From Porphyromonas sp. COT-239 OH1446 (lineage in GTDB: Bacteria; Bacteroidota; Bacteroidia; Bacteroidales; Porphyromonadaceae), in NCBI RefSeq assembly GCF_000768875.1, contig NZ_JRAO01000030.1:1-64000 (forward strand): DNA of 64,000 nt, read 5' to 3'. The position numbers and the translations under genes are program-made. The notes below the pieces were generated by a model. That model ran no database searches. It saw nothing but the letters and a program-made list of their open reading frames with translations, and was not told where the DNA came from. Positions 28,053-37,370 of this stretch are shown piece by piece. Position 1 is the first letter of the stretch. Each line of letters begins with the position of its first letter.

Positions 28053-28457
28053 TTAGTTCTCGGGGACGTAGATGATCTCGCCATTGTCCAGCTCGTAGGC
28101 GATACCGACACGTCGTCCTTTGCTCCGGTTCGACGAGCTGGGCTCTTCCTTGGGGATAAACTTCTTGATCTCTCGACCTTCTTTGGTGATAATCTCCATA
28201 TTATCCTTGCCCGGATTCTTGACGATAGTGAAGTCCTCCTTACCAAATATCTCTGTCATATTCATGTGCATAACCATGGCCACCATGAGCGAAACGGCGA
28301 AGACCATCGCCACATCGAACATATTGACAATAACCGATAATGGATCTTCATCGTCCTGCCCGAGGAGCATCCCCCTGCGTCTCGTATGCCGCTGGGGATT
28401 GCTCCTTCGTTGGGCTTCCGGGCGATTCTCAGATGTGATATGATTGTCTTGCTTCAT
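28053..28457 (-). CDS. hmuV: HmuV, DUF2149 family protein of the haem operon
   Basis: 134 residues. A basic cytoplasmic N-terminus, one membrane helix (about 45-67, NMFDVAMVFAVSLMVAMVMHM) and a periplasmic C-terminal part that resembles DUF2149. Together with the ExbB-like HmuU next to it, this single-helix topology suggests an ExbD-like partner that couples the proton gradient to an envelope machine. It is the last gene of hmuYRSTUV and lies 21 bp after hmuU. The name follows the Porphyromonas gingivalis operon order. Confidence 0.82.
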   Translation of the reverse strand: MKQDNHITSENRPEAQRRSNPQRHTRRRGMLLGQDDEDPLSVIVNMFDVAMVFAVSLMVAMVMHMNMTEIFGKEDFTIVKNPGKDNMEIITKEGREIKKFIPKEEPSSSNRSKGRRVGIAYELDNGEIIYVPEN

Positions 28458-28478
28458 AATATTGCGAGGTTTGGCGGA

Positions 28479-29078
28479 TTAGTTCGCCCGACGTTGCTGC
28501 ATGACACGGGCGATGTAGAGCAGATTGTTCGTATCCTTGGCGTACCAACGCTGCTTATATTGCAGGGTAATCAATCCTACAGCACTGATCACGAGCCCCA
28601 CAACCGTGGTTGCGAAAACAACCTGCATATTGTAAGCCATACCCCCAATATCGCCCGTCGAAAGGCCTACGAGGGCTGGGCTCATGGCAATCAAAGTCCC
28701 TACAAGACCAAGTACAGGCCCCATCTTGGCCAAGAGACGGCTTAGTGTCAGGTCTTTGGTCGCATGAAGCTCAAAGTTTGTGATCGTATATTCGGCAAAG
28801 TCCTCATCAGCCCCATGCTCGAGGATCTGACGCATATAGGGCATCACAAGCGTATTGTCTCGCTTGGGCAGAAGCTCACACAGCTCTTCCAACTCGTGCT
28901 CTCGCAAACGATCTATGATAGGCTGGAGCTTGACCATATTGCGACGATTGGCGGTGAATTGGGCATAGAACGAACCTGCTAGCATGATCGAACGAACAAA
29001 GAGAGCGATCAGCAGGATGATGTCTGGGATCAGCAAACTATTGGCAATGCCAAAAAGAAGTTGGGATATAAAGTCCAT
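28479..29078 (-). CDS. hmuU: HmuU, MotA/TolQ/ExbB proton-channel family protein
   Basis: 199 residues. Three membrane helices (about 14-36, 118-140 and 152-172). The sequence LLAKMGPVLGLVGTLIAMSPALVGL in the middle is the conserved ExbB/TolQ core helix pair. Such proteins make the pentameric stator that uses proton flow to drive TonB-like or HmuS-associated work. It lies between hmuT and hmuV with spacers of about 20 bp. As a dedicated channel in a haem operon, it may power the HmuS reaction rather than HmuR, but that is inference. Confidence 0.87.
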   Translation of the reverse strand: MDFISQLLFGIANSLLIPDIILLIALFVRSIMLAGSFYAQFTANRRNMVKLQPIIDRLREHELEELCELLPKRDNTLVMPYMRQILEHGADEDFAEYTITNFELHATKDLTLSRLLAKMGPVLGLVGTLIAMSPALVGLSTGDIGGMAYNMQVVFATTVVGLVISAVGLITLQYKQRWYAKDTNNLLYIARVMQQRRAN

Positions 29079-29096
29079 AGAAAGTATTAGGGATGA

Positions 29097-29834
29097 TTAG
29101 CGATGACCTCGGGCCGAACGATACTTCCTCCTCAACTCAAGAAAGAATCCTGCTCCGAAGAAAATCAAAAAGACAATTAGGGCCAAAAGATATAGGATAA
29201 AGGGTGCACGGCTCGAGGCCATCGGTGCAAAGAGAATCTCTTCGCTCGTGGTCGACAGCAGTGCAGAGATACAGAGCAGGATCGAAAGCGAAAGAACTAG
29301 CTCCTCTCGCATACTGCGCAGCGGCAGAGCCCAGCGCATCAGCAGAGCCACCAGGGGAAAGAAGAGCAACGACCCCACCGCAACAAGTAGTGCCGAAAGC
29401 TCGAAGGCAACTCCAGGCAAAGCATAGATCACTTGCGTCTCTATGAAGAAGAGCGTCGGCAACACGAGCAGCGATATATAGTACTTCTGCAACCACCATA
29501 GTGGGGTCATCAGACGTAGCTTGATCGAAGCCCAGCGTCCCTCATGCCTTAGCTCCTCTGGATTCTTCGAAACGCTCCACTGTCTGAAGGCAAAGGCCAA
29601 TACAAGGGCACACTCGATCGTTACCCAAATGGCCACATACTGCCGAGCCTTGAGCGAGGCTAGATAGCTCGCCACTTCGTTGCGGCTGCTATCAATAGCC
29701 CAGGGCATCACGAGCCAGGCGAAGAGACCTAGCAATGCCCCATAGATCAGCGTTCGCCACGAGCCAATGAGGCTCAGCTTGGCCGATACGGCTAGGAGGC
29801 AGAGCAACATGACGATGTAGACTAGCGTTGTCAT
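29097..29834 (-). CDS. hmuT: HmuT, multi-spanning membrane protein of the haem operon
   Basis: 245 residues from the ATG at 29834; a GTG at 29858 in the same frame adds eight unlikely residues. About six or seven membrane helices cover most of the length (for example LVYIVMLLCLLAVSA, LIYGALLGLFAWLVM, WVTIECALVLAFAF and the last, ILYLLALIVFLIFF). No soluble domain or known catalytic motif is visible. Its identity rests mainly on its place between hmuS and hmuU. It may anchor HmuS or pass haem or iron across the inner membrane. Confidence 0.78.
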   Translation of the reverse strand: MTTLVYIVMLLCLLAVSAKLSLIGSWRTLIYGALLGLFAWLVMPWAIDSSRNEVASYLASLKARQYVAIWVTIECALVLAFAFRQWSVSKNPEELRHEGRWASIKLRLMTPLWWLQKYYISLLVLPTLFFIETQVIYALPGVAFELSALLVAVGSLLFFPLVALLMRWALPLRSMREELVLSLSILLCISALLSTTSEEILFAPMASSRAPFILYLLALIVFLIFFGAGFFLELRRKYRSARGHR

Positions 29835-29933
29835 TGGACTAATAGGGTTCGGGAGCACGAGCAGTAGAGCCCCTCCACCACCGAGGCGATGGGCCGAGGG
29901 ATCAAGGGGCTCTATATGCTCTAGGGTGCTAGG

Positions 29934-32900
29934 TTAGTCTTCGATATTCTGATTACGCTTGCGCAGCAGGAGTATCCCACCGATGAGCAGAACCAAGATC
30001 CCTGCTCCGAGGGCGAGATACCAGCCCTTGGACTCTTGCTCATCGCTTTGGTGGCTCTGAGCCGTGGCCTGCTGGGTCTTCTTGTCTTGCTCCAGGACGA
30101 CACTCTTCTGATCACTCTGTTTGCGCTGCTCGAGTGGAGCCTTCATCTGCTGTTGGTACTGCTTCGCTGCCTCGGGCTTGAGTCGCTGAGCGATGAAGTC
30201 TCTCAGAGCAGCATTGGAGGCCGCAAAGCCTGCTCCCGAAGGGCCATGGCGCTGCACGATCTGGCTGTGCAGCTCAGAGAGCCGCTGCACCTGCTCGCTC
30301 GAGGCTGCCCACATGCCCTTGCGTGCAGTCTCGAGCATAACGCCCGTGATCTGCTCGAGGGCAGCAGGATTGTTCTTCTCGAAGAACTCCTTCGTCCCCA
30401 GGCCTTGCTTATCCTCGATCCATGTGTCGTAGATATTGTCCCAGAGCTCGTCGTCGATAACCTCGGGCTTCGATACTTCCCAGCCGTAGGTGTTCTCGAT
30501 GATCTCAGCGATGCCTCCAGCACGAGAGTTGCCCCCCTTGAGGGCCTCGCGAACATAGTAGGGGTTGAGGATCGTACTGCGACTCTCGATCCCGATAGCC
30601 TCCTTCAGATCCTGCATCTTGACATGATTGCGGTTGCGATAGTCGGCGAAGAGAGCCTCAGGTTCCTTGCCCGTTACCTGCGTGATCGTGAGGTTGAGCC
30701 CACCCATGAACTCGAAGACGTGGTCGAGACTCAGTGCTCCCCAGCTATTACTCTGTCTGGGCTGGATGATCACATCCGTCCTCTCGACAGCGGCACGGAA
30801 GAGCCCCTTGGCCACCGCCCCCCAGTTCTCTGTAGAGGCATAGGCTGCTCCCATGTTGTTCAGGTAGACCTCAGCGATCTCGGCACGGTCGTCCCACTTG
30901 TCTCCAGCCTTGATCATCGCTTGAATGCCTGTGCCGTACATCCCGTTGATGCCCCCGAAGACACGTACGCCAGCCCACTCTCTAGCCTCGCGGGGCGAGA
31001 GACCAGCCTCGACGAGACGCTTCTCAATATTCACGTTGCCCTCGTGGACGAAGTTGGTGTGGTATTCCTCCGTCCCTGCTGCAGCCGCTAGAGAGACAGC
31101 CTTGGAGATGAGGTTGAGGCGAGAGGCTGCCAGGTCTCGGAACTGCCCCGAGGTCTGCACCAGCACGTCTACACGAGGACGGCCGAGCTTAGCCGAGGGG
31201 ATGAGGCGTACATCGCTCACTCGTCCCATGACATCTCGGACGGGCTCGACCCCAAGCATATACAGTACCTGGGCGATCGTAGCCCCGCCGGTCTCGATAA
31301 ATTCGCTACTCCAAAAGGTGTAGCTGACCTTCTTGGGGTACTCCCCATGTTTCTTGACATAGGCCTCCAGGGTGCTCTCGGCGAGCTTCTTCCCCTTCTC
31401 CCAGGCCAGCTCGGTGGGCGTTACCTCAGCGTTGATGCTGTAGAGGTTACGCCCCGTAGGGATAGCCGAGGGATTGGCCACAGGGTCTCCGCCCGAGGTG
31501 GGGGCGATGTAGCCTCCATTGAGGCCTCGGATGACAGAGGAGAGCTCAGCCTCGGGGCTATGCTCTAGGCCTGTTTGGTAGCGGCGAACGTTCATTAGCG
31601 TTCGGGTGAGTTCCATGATGGCCTCGGCATGGGCCTTCTTCTCGGGAGTAATCCCTCCCTGAGCCGACAGAGCCCCTGGATGTCCACCCATTGCCTGAGC
31701 CATTCCCTTGGGCATGCCTCCGGGGTGTCCCTTGGACTTGCCCATCTCTTTAGGCATGCCGCCAGGGTGTCCTCCCATCGCCTTAGGCATCTCCTTGGGC
31801 ATCCCAGCAGGGTGTCCCATGGCCTTGGCAGAGCCATCGGCAGAGAGCTCCATGCTCTTGCGGGCCTGCATGGCCTCCATCATAGCGGCCATGCCCGTGA
31901 GACGAGGGCGGGTCAACTCAACCGCCTGGCGCAGCTCATCCATCGTGATCCCTGCATACGAGCAGACGAAGGCCGAGTCTATCTGTCGCCCATCGAGGAT
32001 CTCCCCGACAAGACGCTTAGCAGGGGCGAGGTAGTGGTCTGTTAAGTAGGTCTGACGAGCATAGTTCTCCTCCGAGAGCTTGCCCCGCATACGATCGAGG
32101 GCCGCACGGCTATAGCCTATCGGATCACTAGCCATGGCCAAGACAGTCGAGCGGATCTTATCCTTGGCGAAGGGGATACCCGTGATGTAGAGGGCTGTGC
32201 TGATCTTCTCGCTGGCGATCTCTTCGGCGAAGTTGTCCAGACGTAACATATCCTCCTGGCTGTAGGGCTCACTCAGCACGCTGTCTAGGCGCAGCTCTCG
32301 GTGCAGGCCCATGCGCACAGCCTCTCGCTTGACGTCGAGGGCGAACTTGCGCTTGATGTCGTCTCGGTCTGCCTTCTCGTAGGAGATCATATCTCGGCGT
32401 AGACGGTCGAAGCTCGAGCGCATGCGGCTCTCTTCATACGGAGGGTTGAGGTAACTGAGAGTCGTGGCATAAGAGCGTCGCTTGGCCATCATGGACTCCC
32501 CGACGTTGGCGATGGTGTAGTAGTAGAAGTGAGGAGTAGTACCTACTAGAGCATCAGGCCAGTCGCTACTAGAGAGGGCCACTTGCTTCTGAGGGGTGAA
32601 CTCGAGGCTGCCATGCGTACCGAAGTGCATCATAGCATCGGCCTTGAAGGCCTCCTTAGCCCAAAGATAAGCTGCGACATAGGGGTGTGGAGGGGGAGAC
32701 TTCGCTCCGTGTACAATGGCGAAGGAGTCGCCTCCGACGCCCGACATAGGTTGGGGCAGGAGGACAACATTGCCTAAGTTAACGGTGGCGATGCTGATGA
32801 AAGGGACTCCGTCCTTGACCCCACTCATGTATTGCCCTGGTGCTGCACCATGGACCTCGGTAAGCTCGGCATACTTCTCGGGTGTCAGTCGTCTCTTGAG

Positions 32901-34256
32901 CCAGGTGTCATACTCTGCGGCATCGACCTGGAGGGTAGAGGCCTGCTGCATGAATTCCTGGATCGCCCCCTCTGTGAAGTCGCTAAGCACTGGGCCGTGC
33001 TTCATAATCAAGGCCATGAGAGCCTCGGGACTAGAGGGCAGATCGAGCGTGTAGCCCTCGTCCTTGAGCCGCTTGAGGACGTTGTAGAGTGAGGGAACAG
33101 TCTCCAATCCCTGAGCCAATAGGCCACTCTGTCCAGGGCCCTTGAAGTAATAGATGGCTAGACGCTTGTCCTTGTTGGCCTTGCGCTGTAGGGCTACGGT
33201 ATTGGCTACAATATCGGAGAAGCGGTTCAGACGCTCAGGGATGGCGATGGTCTCGACGATGCCGTCAGCGTTCTCTCGTTGGGCATTGACGACATAGGGA
33301 TAGATCGCTCCATCGAGCTCAGGCATGACGAGGCTTTGAGACATGAAGCCCCCCGACATTCCCATAACATCCTGCTGCCAACGTTGCTCTGTGGTCATCA
33401 TCGTGAGGGGGATGAAGAGAGGGGCATTGTATCTCTTGAGGGCCTCAATGACTTCATCGCCTGAGCCTCCCGATATCCGTCCATGGGGGAGGTAAATGAT
33501 CGCTTGGGGCTGTACGGCATCGAGGAAGCCCAGTCGCCCACGGCCCGAGAGGATGGGGTAGACGTTGAAGCCTCGAGTATGGAAGGCCATGATCATGCTG
33601 TCGAGGTTGGCCTTATTACCACTATAGGGGTCGTTGATAGCCCCTGTGATGGCCACGCTAGGGCCTCCCTCGTGGTAATGGCCGATCTGCTTGAGATAGG
33701 CGTCGAAACTAGGCTTATCCTTGATGGCGACATCCTCGTCTATGTGGTAGAATACCTCCGAGGCTAGAGGAACGACCTCGAGAGGCTCGGGGGCAAAGAA
33801 GCTCTTCTTGTCAATGTACTTGCGGATGTAGTTGGCTAGAGAGACATAATTCTTCCGGTTACCGTTGTTGAAGTACGAGAGCAGGGTCTCCCCTGTGATG
33901 CTGTCTAGGTTGTTGATGCTGTTGGCGGGGTTCGTTACCCGTACGACCTTGAGCGGATGCCCCGCATCGGCATAGCGTTGGATGGCAGCTCGATGCTCCT
34001 CGTCGATTTTGAGGCCCATGCCGGAGATGAGGACGAAGTCGTAGGTCTTCGACCCGTCGAACTCCGTAGCCGAGAGGACATGGTAGGCGACATGGGTGTT
34101 CTCGTTGGATTTGACGATGGCCGAGCTCTGCACAGCCGGGAAGTTCACCAGTGCCACCTGAGTGGTCGAGCCCTCCTTGCTCCACCACCACCAGAGGGCA
34201 GCTCCGATGAGGACAAGCGAGCTTAGGACTAAGAGAATGCGGTTAGGTTTCTTCAT
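29934..34256 (-). CDS. hmuS: HmuS, CobN-like membrane-anchored haem-processing protein
   Basis: 1440 residues, the length of CobN/BchH-type chelatase large subunits. An N-terminal helix (about 7-24) and a C-terminal helix (about 1409-1431) anchor it, leaving the body probably in the periplasm. The body carries CobN-family stretches such as FGTHGSLEFTPQKQ, ASRLNLISKA and GINGMYGTGIQAM. In haem operons these proteins are linked to removal of iron from haem, not to cobalt insertion. An unusual feature is a Gly/His/Met/Pro-rich tandem repeat around residues 805-860. It lies between hmuR and hmuT. Confidence 0.88.
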   Translation of the reverse strand: MKKPNRILLVLSSLVLIGAALWWWWSKEGSTTQVALVNFPAVQSSAIVKSNENTHVAYHVLSATEFDGSKTYDFVLISGMGLKIDEEHRAAIQRYADAGHPLKVVRVTNPANSINNLDSITGETLLSYFNNGNRKNYVSLANYIRKYIDKKSFFAPEPLEVVPLASEVFYHIDEDVAIKDKPSFDAYLKQIGHYHEGGPSVAITGAINDPYSGNKANLDSMIMAFHTRGFNVYPILSGRGRLGFLDAVQPQAIIYLPHGRISGGSGDEVIEALKRYNAPLFIPLTMMTTEQRWQQDVMGMSGGFMSQSLVMPELDGAIYPYVVNAQRENADGIVETIAIPERLNRFSDIVANTVALQRKANKDKRLAIYYFKGPGQSGLLAQGLETVPSLYNVLKRLKDEGYTLDLPSSPEALMALIMKHGPVLSDFTEGAIQEFMQQASTLQVDAAEYDTWLKRRLTPEKYAELTEVHGAAPGQYMSGVKDGVPFISIATVNLGNVVLLPQPMSGVGGDSFAIVHGAKSPPPHPYVAAYLWAKEAFKADAMMHFGTHGSLEFTPQKQVALSSSDWPDALVGTTPHFYYYTIANVGESMMAKRRSYATTLSYLNPPYEESRMRSSFDRLRRDMISYEKADRDDIKRKFALDVKREAVRMGLHRELRLDSVLSEPYSQEDMLRLDNFAEEIASEKISTALYITGIPFAKDKIRSTVLAMASDPIGYSRAALDRMRGKLSEENYARQTYLTDHYLAPAKRLVGEILDGRQIDSAFVCSYAGITMDELRQAVELTRPRLTGMAAMMEAMQARKSMELSADGSAKAMGHPAGMPKEMPKAMGGHPGGMPKEMGKSKGHPGGMPKGMAQAMGGHPGALSAQGGITPEKKAHAEAIMELTRTLMNVRRYQTGLEHSPEAELSSVIRGLNGGYIAPTSGGDPVANPSAIPTGRNLYSINAEVTPTELAWEKGKKLAESTLEAYVKKHGEYPKKVSYTFWSSEFIETGGATIAQVLYMLGVEPVRDVMGRVSDVRLIPSAKLGRPRVDVLVQTSGQFRDLAASRLNLISKAVSLAAAAGTEEYHTNFVHEGNVNIEKRLVEAGLSPREAREWAGVRVFGGINGMYGTGIQAMIKAGDKWDDRAEIAEVYLNNMGAAYASTENWGAVAKGLFRAAVERTDVIIQPRQSNSWGALSLDHVFEFMGGLNLTITQVTGKEPEALFADYRNRNHVKMQDLKEAIGIESRSTILNPYYVREALKGGNSRAGGIAEIIENTYGWEVSKPEVIDDELWDNIYDTWIEDKQGLGTKEFFEKNNPAALEQITGVMLETARKGMWAASSEQVQRLSELHSQIVQRHGPSGAGFAASNAALRDFIAQRLKPEAAKQYQQQMKAPLEQRKQSDQKSVVLEQDKKTQQATAQSHQSDEQESKGWYLALGAGILVLLIGGILLLRKRNQNIED
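31677..31826 (-). repeat. GHPGGMPK-type tandem repeat inside hmuS
   Basis: An in-frame, low-complexity block in which GHPxGMPK recurs (GHPAGMPKEM, GHPGGMPKEM, GHPGGMPKGM and a last GHPGAL), spaced by linkers such as PKAMG and GKSK. The nucleotide copies are also similar, so it likely grew by slippage. Each copy gives one His and one to two Met, a plausible site for haem or iron. Confidence 0.85.
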
Positions 34257-34295
34257 AGGATTTACCGTTGTTAGTGATTGTTGTATGCCTTTTGT

Positions 34296-36488
34296 TTACA
34301 GTCTAAAAGAGAGTTTAGCAGCGAAAACACGCCCTGGGGTTAGAGAGGCGTTCTGCACACCGATGTTATTGGCCTTGTAGTTGAGCAGATTGTCCGCACT
34401 CACCGAGAGAGTGATACGATGGTCGTAGGACAGACTGGCCGTGGTGCGCAGCATCGGATAGCCCTCGAAATAGCGAGGATGTACGGAGAGTTCTTTGGTC
34501 TTACTATCCTGATTGATGAGGTTGATAGTCTGCCCTGAGAGGTACTGACCGATGAGGGAGGCTGAGACACTCCACTTAGGATGCCACGACTTGTAGGCAT
34601 CGAGCTTGAGGAGTAGGTTGTGTGGGCGTACTCGGCTGATATTGACCTGCTGCCCGTTGATCTTCTGATAGAGGGGGTTGTAGGAGAAGGTATAAGATGC
34701 CGAGAGATTGATCCCATTGTAAATGCGCCAAGAGGCTTGGGCATCAAGGACAGTCATGTGCGAATAGCCATCGATGTTGATGTGCTGTTGATTGCCCTTG
34801 CTGTCGGCTCTCATGACGATGCGATCGTGGAAGAGCGTATGCGTCGCTCCAGTCGAGAGGCTGAGCCCTCCTCTAGACCACTCGGCATTGACGAGGAGCT
34901 GGTTGGCTGTCTCAGGTTTGAGGTTGGGGTTGCCGAAAATCTCGAAGCTCCCCTGATGACTCCACCTGAAGTATAGCTCCATGAGCGAAGGGAACTTGAA
35001 GGCTCGAGCGTAGCCTCCCCTTAGAACCCAGTTTCGGTGCTTGTAAGAGAGGGTTGCCTTGGGAGAGAAATGCAAGATCTTGTTGGGGTGGTAGTCTGCA
35101 CGGGCTCCATAAAGTAGGCGCAGGCGAGGACTGATGTGCCAAAGGTGCTGGGCGAAGAGGACACCATAGTGGATCCCCTTCTTCTCCTTTGCCTCTCCGA
35201 TCTGGTCTGAGAGCATCGACTCGAAATGCCCCTCGAGCCCGACGCTGAGGTTACTCCCCCCCTCAAGCTGTAGGTCGTGCTGCAAACGCATCGTCTGTAC
35301 GAGGTTGCGGTGTAGGGTATCGACCTCATTGGCCTTGACATATTCTCTCCTGCGCCAGGAGAGGTCTGCATTGTAAAGGAAGTTTAAGCTTGAGTGAGGG
35401 CTCAGCTTCCAAGCTGCTCTCAGTCCGTTGGTGAGATAGTCATAGACATCATGCTGGTATTCGTTGCGGTATTGTCTACGATTGGAGTGATTGAGATCCC
35501 AGCGTAGAGAGATATTTTCGGTAGGGTTGAAGCGCAGGCTATTGCCCAGGCGCAGGACGTCGTTCTGAAGGACATTCATCGAGCTCGAACCGTCTCGAGA
35601 GCTGAGCAGATAGCCAGCTTCCCGGTCGTAGGAGCCGTAGGTAGAGTTGTTGAATCGCCCCAACTTAAAGCCTGCTTGTAGGTTGCTTGTCCATCCGCCC
35701 AACTGACTATAGCCAGCCGATCCATTTAGAGAGAGAGGTTGATTGTACTGTCTAGTAACTAGGTTGACCACTCCTGCGATGGCATTCGAGCCATAGAGTG
35801 CAGAGCCAGCTCCCTTGACAACCTCTACACGCTCGATGTTGTCTGGGCTAAGGCGAGAGAGGTCTATACTCCCATTCTTCAGGCCTGCGACCTCCTCTCC
35901 ATCGATGAGGAAGGCAATGTAATCGGCCTTGTAACCCTGCATGGTAATGTGAGTAATGCCACCATGCTGGCTGAGCTCGATCCCAGGGATGGAATAGATG
36001 AGGATGTCTCGAGTTGATGTGGGGGCAATGCGTTCGATCTTGGTTCGATTGATTACCTGAACAGGTACGGGGACGTCCTTGTGATGGCGTAGAGCTCTAG
36101 TCGAGGTTACAACATATTCTTCGAGGTCATTGGATCGTTCCTTGAGCATCAAATCACCCAAATCATGGTCTTTGTTTCTCTGAGAGAGTTTTGTCCTGTA
36201 CGGCTCATAGGTTAGATGGCTAATGCGTAGTGAGAGGCTCTCTGTCCCCTTGCTCCTAAGACGAAGGATAAGGCGAAAGTACCCCTGGGCATCGGTTTGC
36301 CCTCGTACTACGATGCGCTTCCCCTCGAGCAGCTCAACGATGGCATCTCTGACTGGCTGCTGGTTGTGTTGGCTGATCACCCGTCCTCGAATACAGCTCT
36401 CACCCTCCCTCGACTGAGCGAGAGAAGGTGAGCTGTAGACAAGAGATATGAGTAGGACAATCAAGCCAAGGCTGTGTCTAGCACTCAT
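34296..36488 (-). CDS. hmuR: HmuR, TonB-dependent haem receptor
   Basis: 730 residues. A signal peptide (about 1-24) is followed by a carboxypeptidase-regulatory-like domain (CIRGRVISQHNQQPVRDAIVEL), a TonB box/plug region (VVTSTRAL, VPVPVQVINRTKIERI, GAGSALYGSNAIAGVVNL) and a 22-strand barrel ending VFAAKLSFRL. IFGNPNLKPETANQ corresponds to the NPDL motif of haem receptors, and GGYARAFKFPS to the FRAP/YRAP motif region. It imports haem across the outer membrane with energy from TonB and accepts it from HmuY, encoded 31 bp upstream. Confidence 0.92.
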   Translation of the reverse strand: MSARHSLGLIVLLISLVYSSPSLAQSREGESCIRGRVISQHNQQPVRDAIVELLEGKRIVVRGQTDAQGYFRLILRLRSKGTESLSLRISHLTYEPYRTKLSQRNKDHDLGDLMLKERSNDLEEYVVTSTRALRHHKDVPVPVQVINRTKIERIAPTSTRDILIYSIPGIELSQHGGITHITMQGYKADYIAFLIDGEEVAGLKNGSIDLSRLSPDNIERVEVVKGAGSALYGSNAIAGVVNLVTRQYNQPLSLNGSAGYSQLGGWTSNLQAGFKLGRFNNSTYGSYDREAGYLLSSRDGSSSMNVLQNDVLRLGNSLRFNPTENISLRWDLNHSNRRQYRNEYQHDVYDYLTNGLRAAWKLSPHSSLNFLYNADLSWRRREYVKANEVDTLHRNLVQTMRLQHDLQLEGGSNLSVGLEGHFESMLSDQIGEAKEKKGIHYGVLFAQHLWHISPRLRLLYGARADYHPNKILHFSPKATLSYKHRNWVLRGGYARAFKFPSLMELYFRWSHQGSFEIFGNPNLKPETANQLLVNAEWSRGGLSLSTGATHTLFHDRIVMRADSKGNQQHINIDGYSHMTVLDAQASWRIYNGINLSASYTFSYNPLYQKINGQQVNISRVRPHNLLLKLDAYKSWHPKWSVSASLIGQYLSGQTINLINQDSKTKELSVHPRYFEGYPMLRTTASLSYDHRITLSVSADNLLNYKANNIGVQNASLTPGRVFAAKLSFRL

Positions 36489-36519
36489 ATGTATAATCTA
36501 TCGTGAAGGCTTGTAGTTC

Positions 36520-37176
36520 TTAGAGTTCTTGGTATTGGAAGGAGAGGGTTGCTCCACGCTTACCCTTGGCGTTGGTAGAGCCTGTCATGCGAAGTTTGTA
36601 GTAGGTCTTACCATCAGCTGCTCTGAAGACAAAGATGTTCTTCCTAACTGGATACATGGCAGCAGCACCCTCCATCATTTTCTTCATATCTATGTCAAAG
36701 AGTTGATAAGTATTAGGCTTACCCACATAGACGAACTTCTGCTTCTCCATCTTAGGAGCCTGCCCTTCAGGCAGCCCCATACCGCTCTCGACCTTGAGCA
36801 TAGCCTCGACGTTGGTCTTGAACTCCAAACCTGCTGTCTTGATCTCAGCATTGAAGTCCGTGCTCCCCGTCATTACTACCCCTGCCTTGCCAGGATAGCC
36901 GAGGGCGGCATTGACGCGGATATTAGCACGATTGAAGGCTACGTCCCACTCTGTGCTTGTCTCTGGCTTGGCGACCTCTACGACCTTACCTGTGGCAAAA
37001 GAGAAGTAAGTCCACTTGTCGTACGCCGTAGCATCGATATACTCGGCCTTCTTGATCTCAGTAGGTTTCTTCGGCTGGGGGTCGGGGTTGTTTTTGTTGT
37101 TTTTGTCGCAGGAGGTGGTCATTAGAGTCAGACCTGCCAAGAGGGCGGCGCAGAGCACCTTCGAAAACTTGTTCAT
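36520..37176 (-). CDS. hmuY: HmuY, haem-binding lipoprotein
   Basis: 218 residues from the ATG at 37176; upstream in-frame codons lie within the promoter region. A lipoprotein signal ends LMTTSC with the lipidated Cys23, then a Lys/Pro/Asn-rich tether and a beta-rich domain containing KWTYFSFATGKVV and WDVAFNRANIRVNAA, both characteristic of HmuY. It takes haem from host proteins at the cell surface. The whole protein has no His, whereas P. gingivalis HmuY binds haem with two His; Met residues in SGMGLPE and APKMEKQ are candidate ligands. First gene of the operon. Confidence 0.9.
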   Translation of the reverse strand: MNKFSKVLCAALLAGLTLMTTSCDKNNKNNPDPQPKKPTEIKKAEYIDATAYDKWTYFSFATGKVVEVAKPETSTEWDVAFNRANIRVNAALGYPGKAGVVMTGSTDFNAEIKTAGLEFKTNVEAMLKVESGMGLPEGQAPKMEKQKFVYVGKPNTYQLFDIDMKKMMEGAAAMYPVRKNIFVFRAADGKTYYKLRMTGSTNAKGKRGATLSFQYQEL

Positions 37177-37233
37177 AACAGTGTTTAATAAATTTGGTTT
37201 GTTTATGAATAATGTTTGTTGGTTTCGACATTG

Positions 37234-37285
37234 CAAAAGTAGGCCTGTACCTAGCCCTAGAAAATACTCCTTAGTAGGTATTTTC
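37234..37285 (-). promoter_or_regulatory. hmuY promoter with overlapping palindrome
   Basis: On the minus strand TACTTTTG (37241-37234) fits the -7 box, about 58 bp before the hmuY ATG. Just upstream, covering the -33 position, lies an interrupted palindrome, GAAAATAC-n10-GTATTTTC (37260-37285). It could be the operator of an iron- or haem-responsive repressor. Confidence 0.6.
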
Positions 37286-37370
37286 CCCTCCTGTCTCCTC
37301 ATTATGAGGTATAAGCGCAGAGAATGATGCCTTCGAGGACACTGTCAACTTTTTTCAGTACACGACACTC

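Noticed and set aside
29934-34256. Annotation of this gene as cobaltochelatase subunit CobN, linked to the corrinoid genes at 48-50 kb.
   Set aside because: It lies in hmuYRSTUV, has membrane anchors at both ends, and no CobS/CobT or other cobalt-insertion genes are near. Its place fits HmuS.
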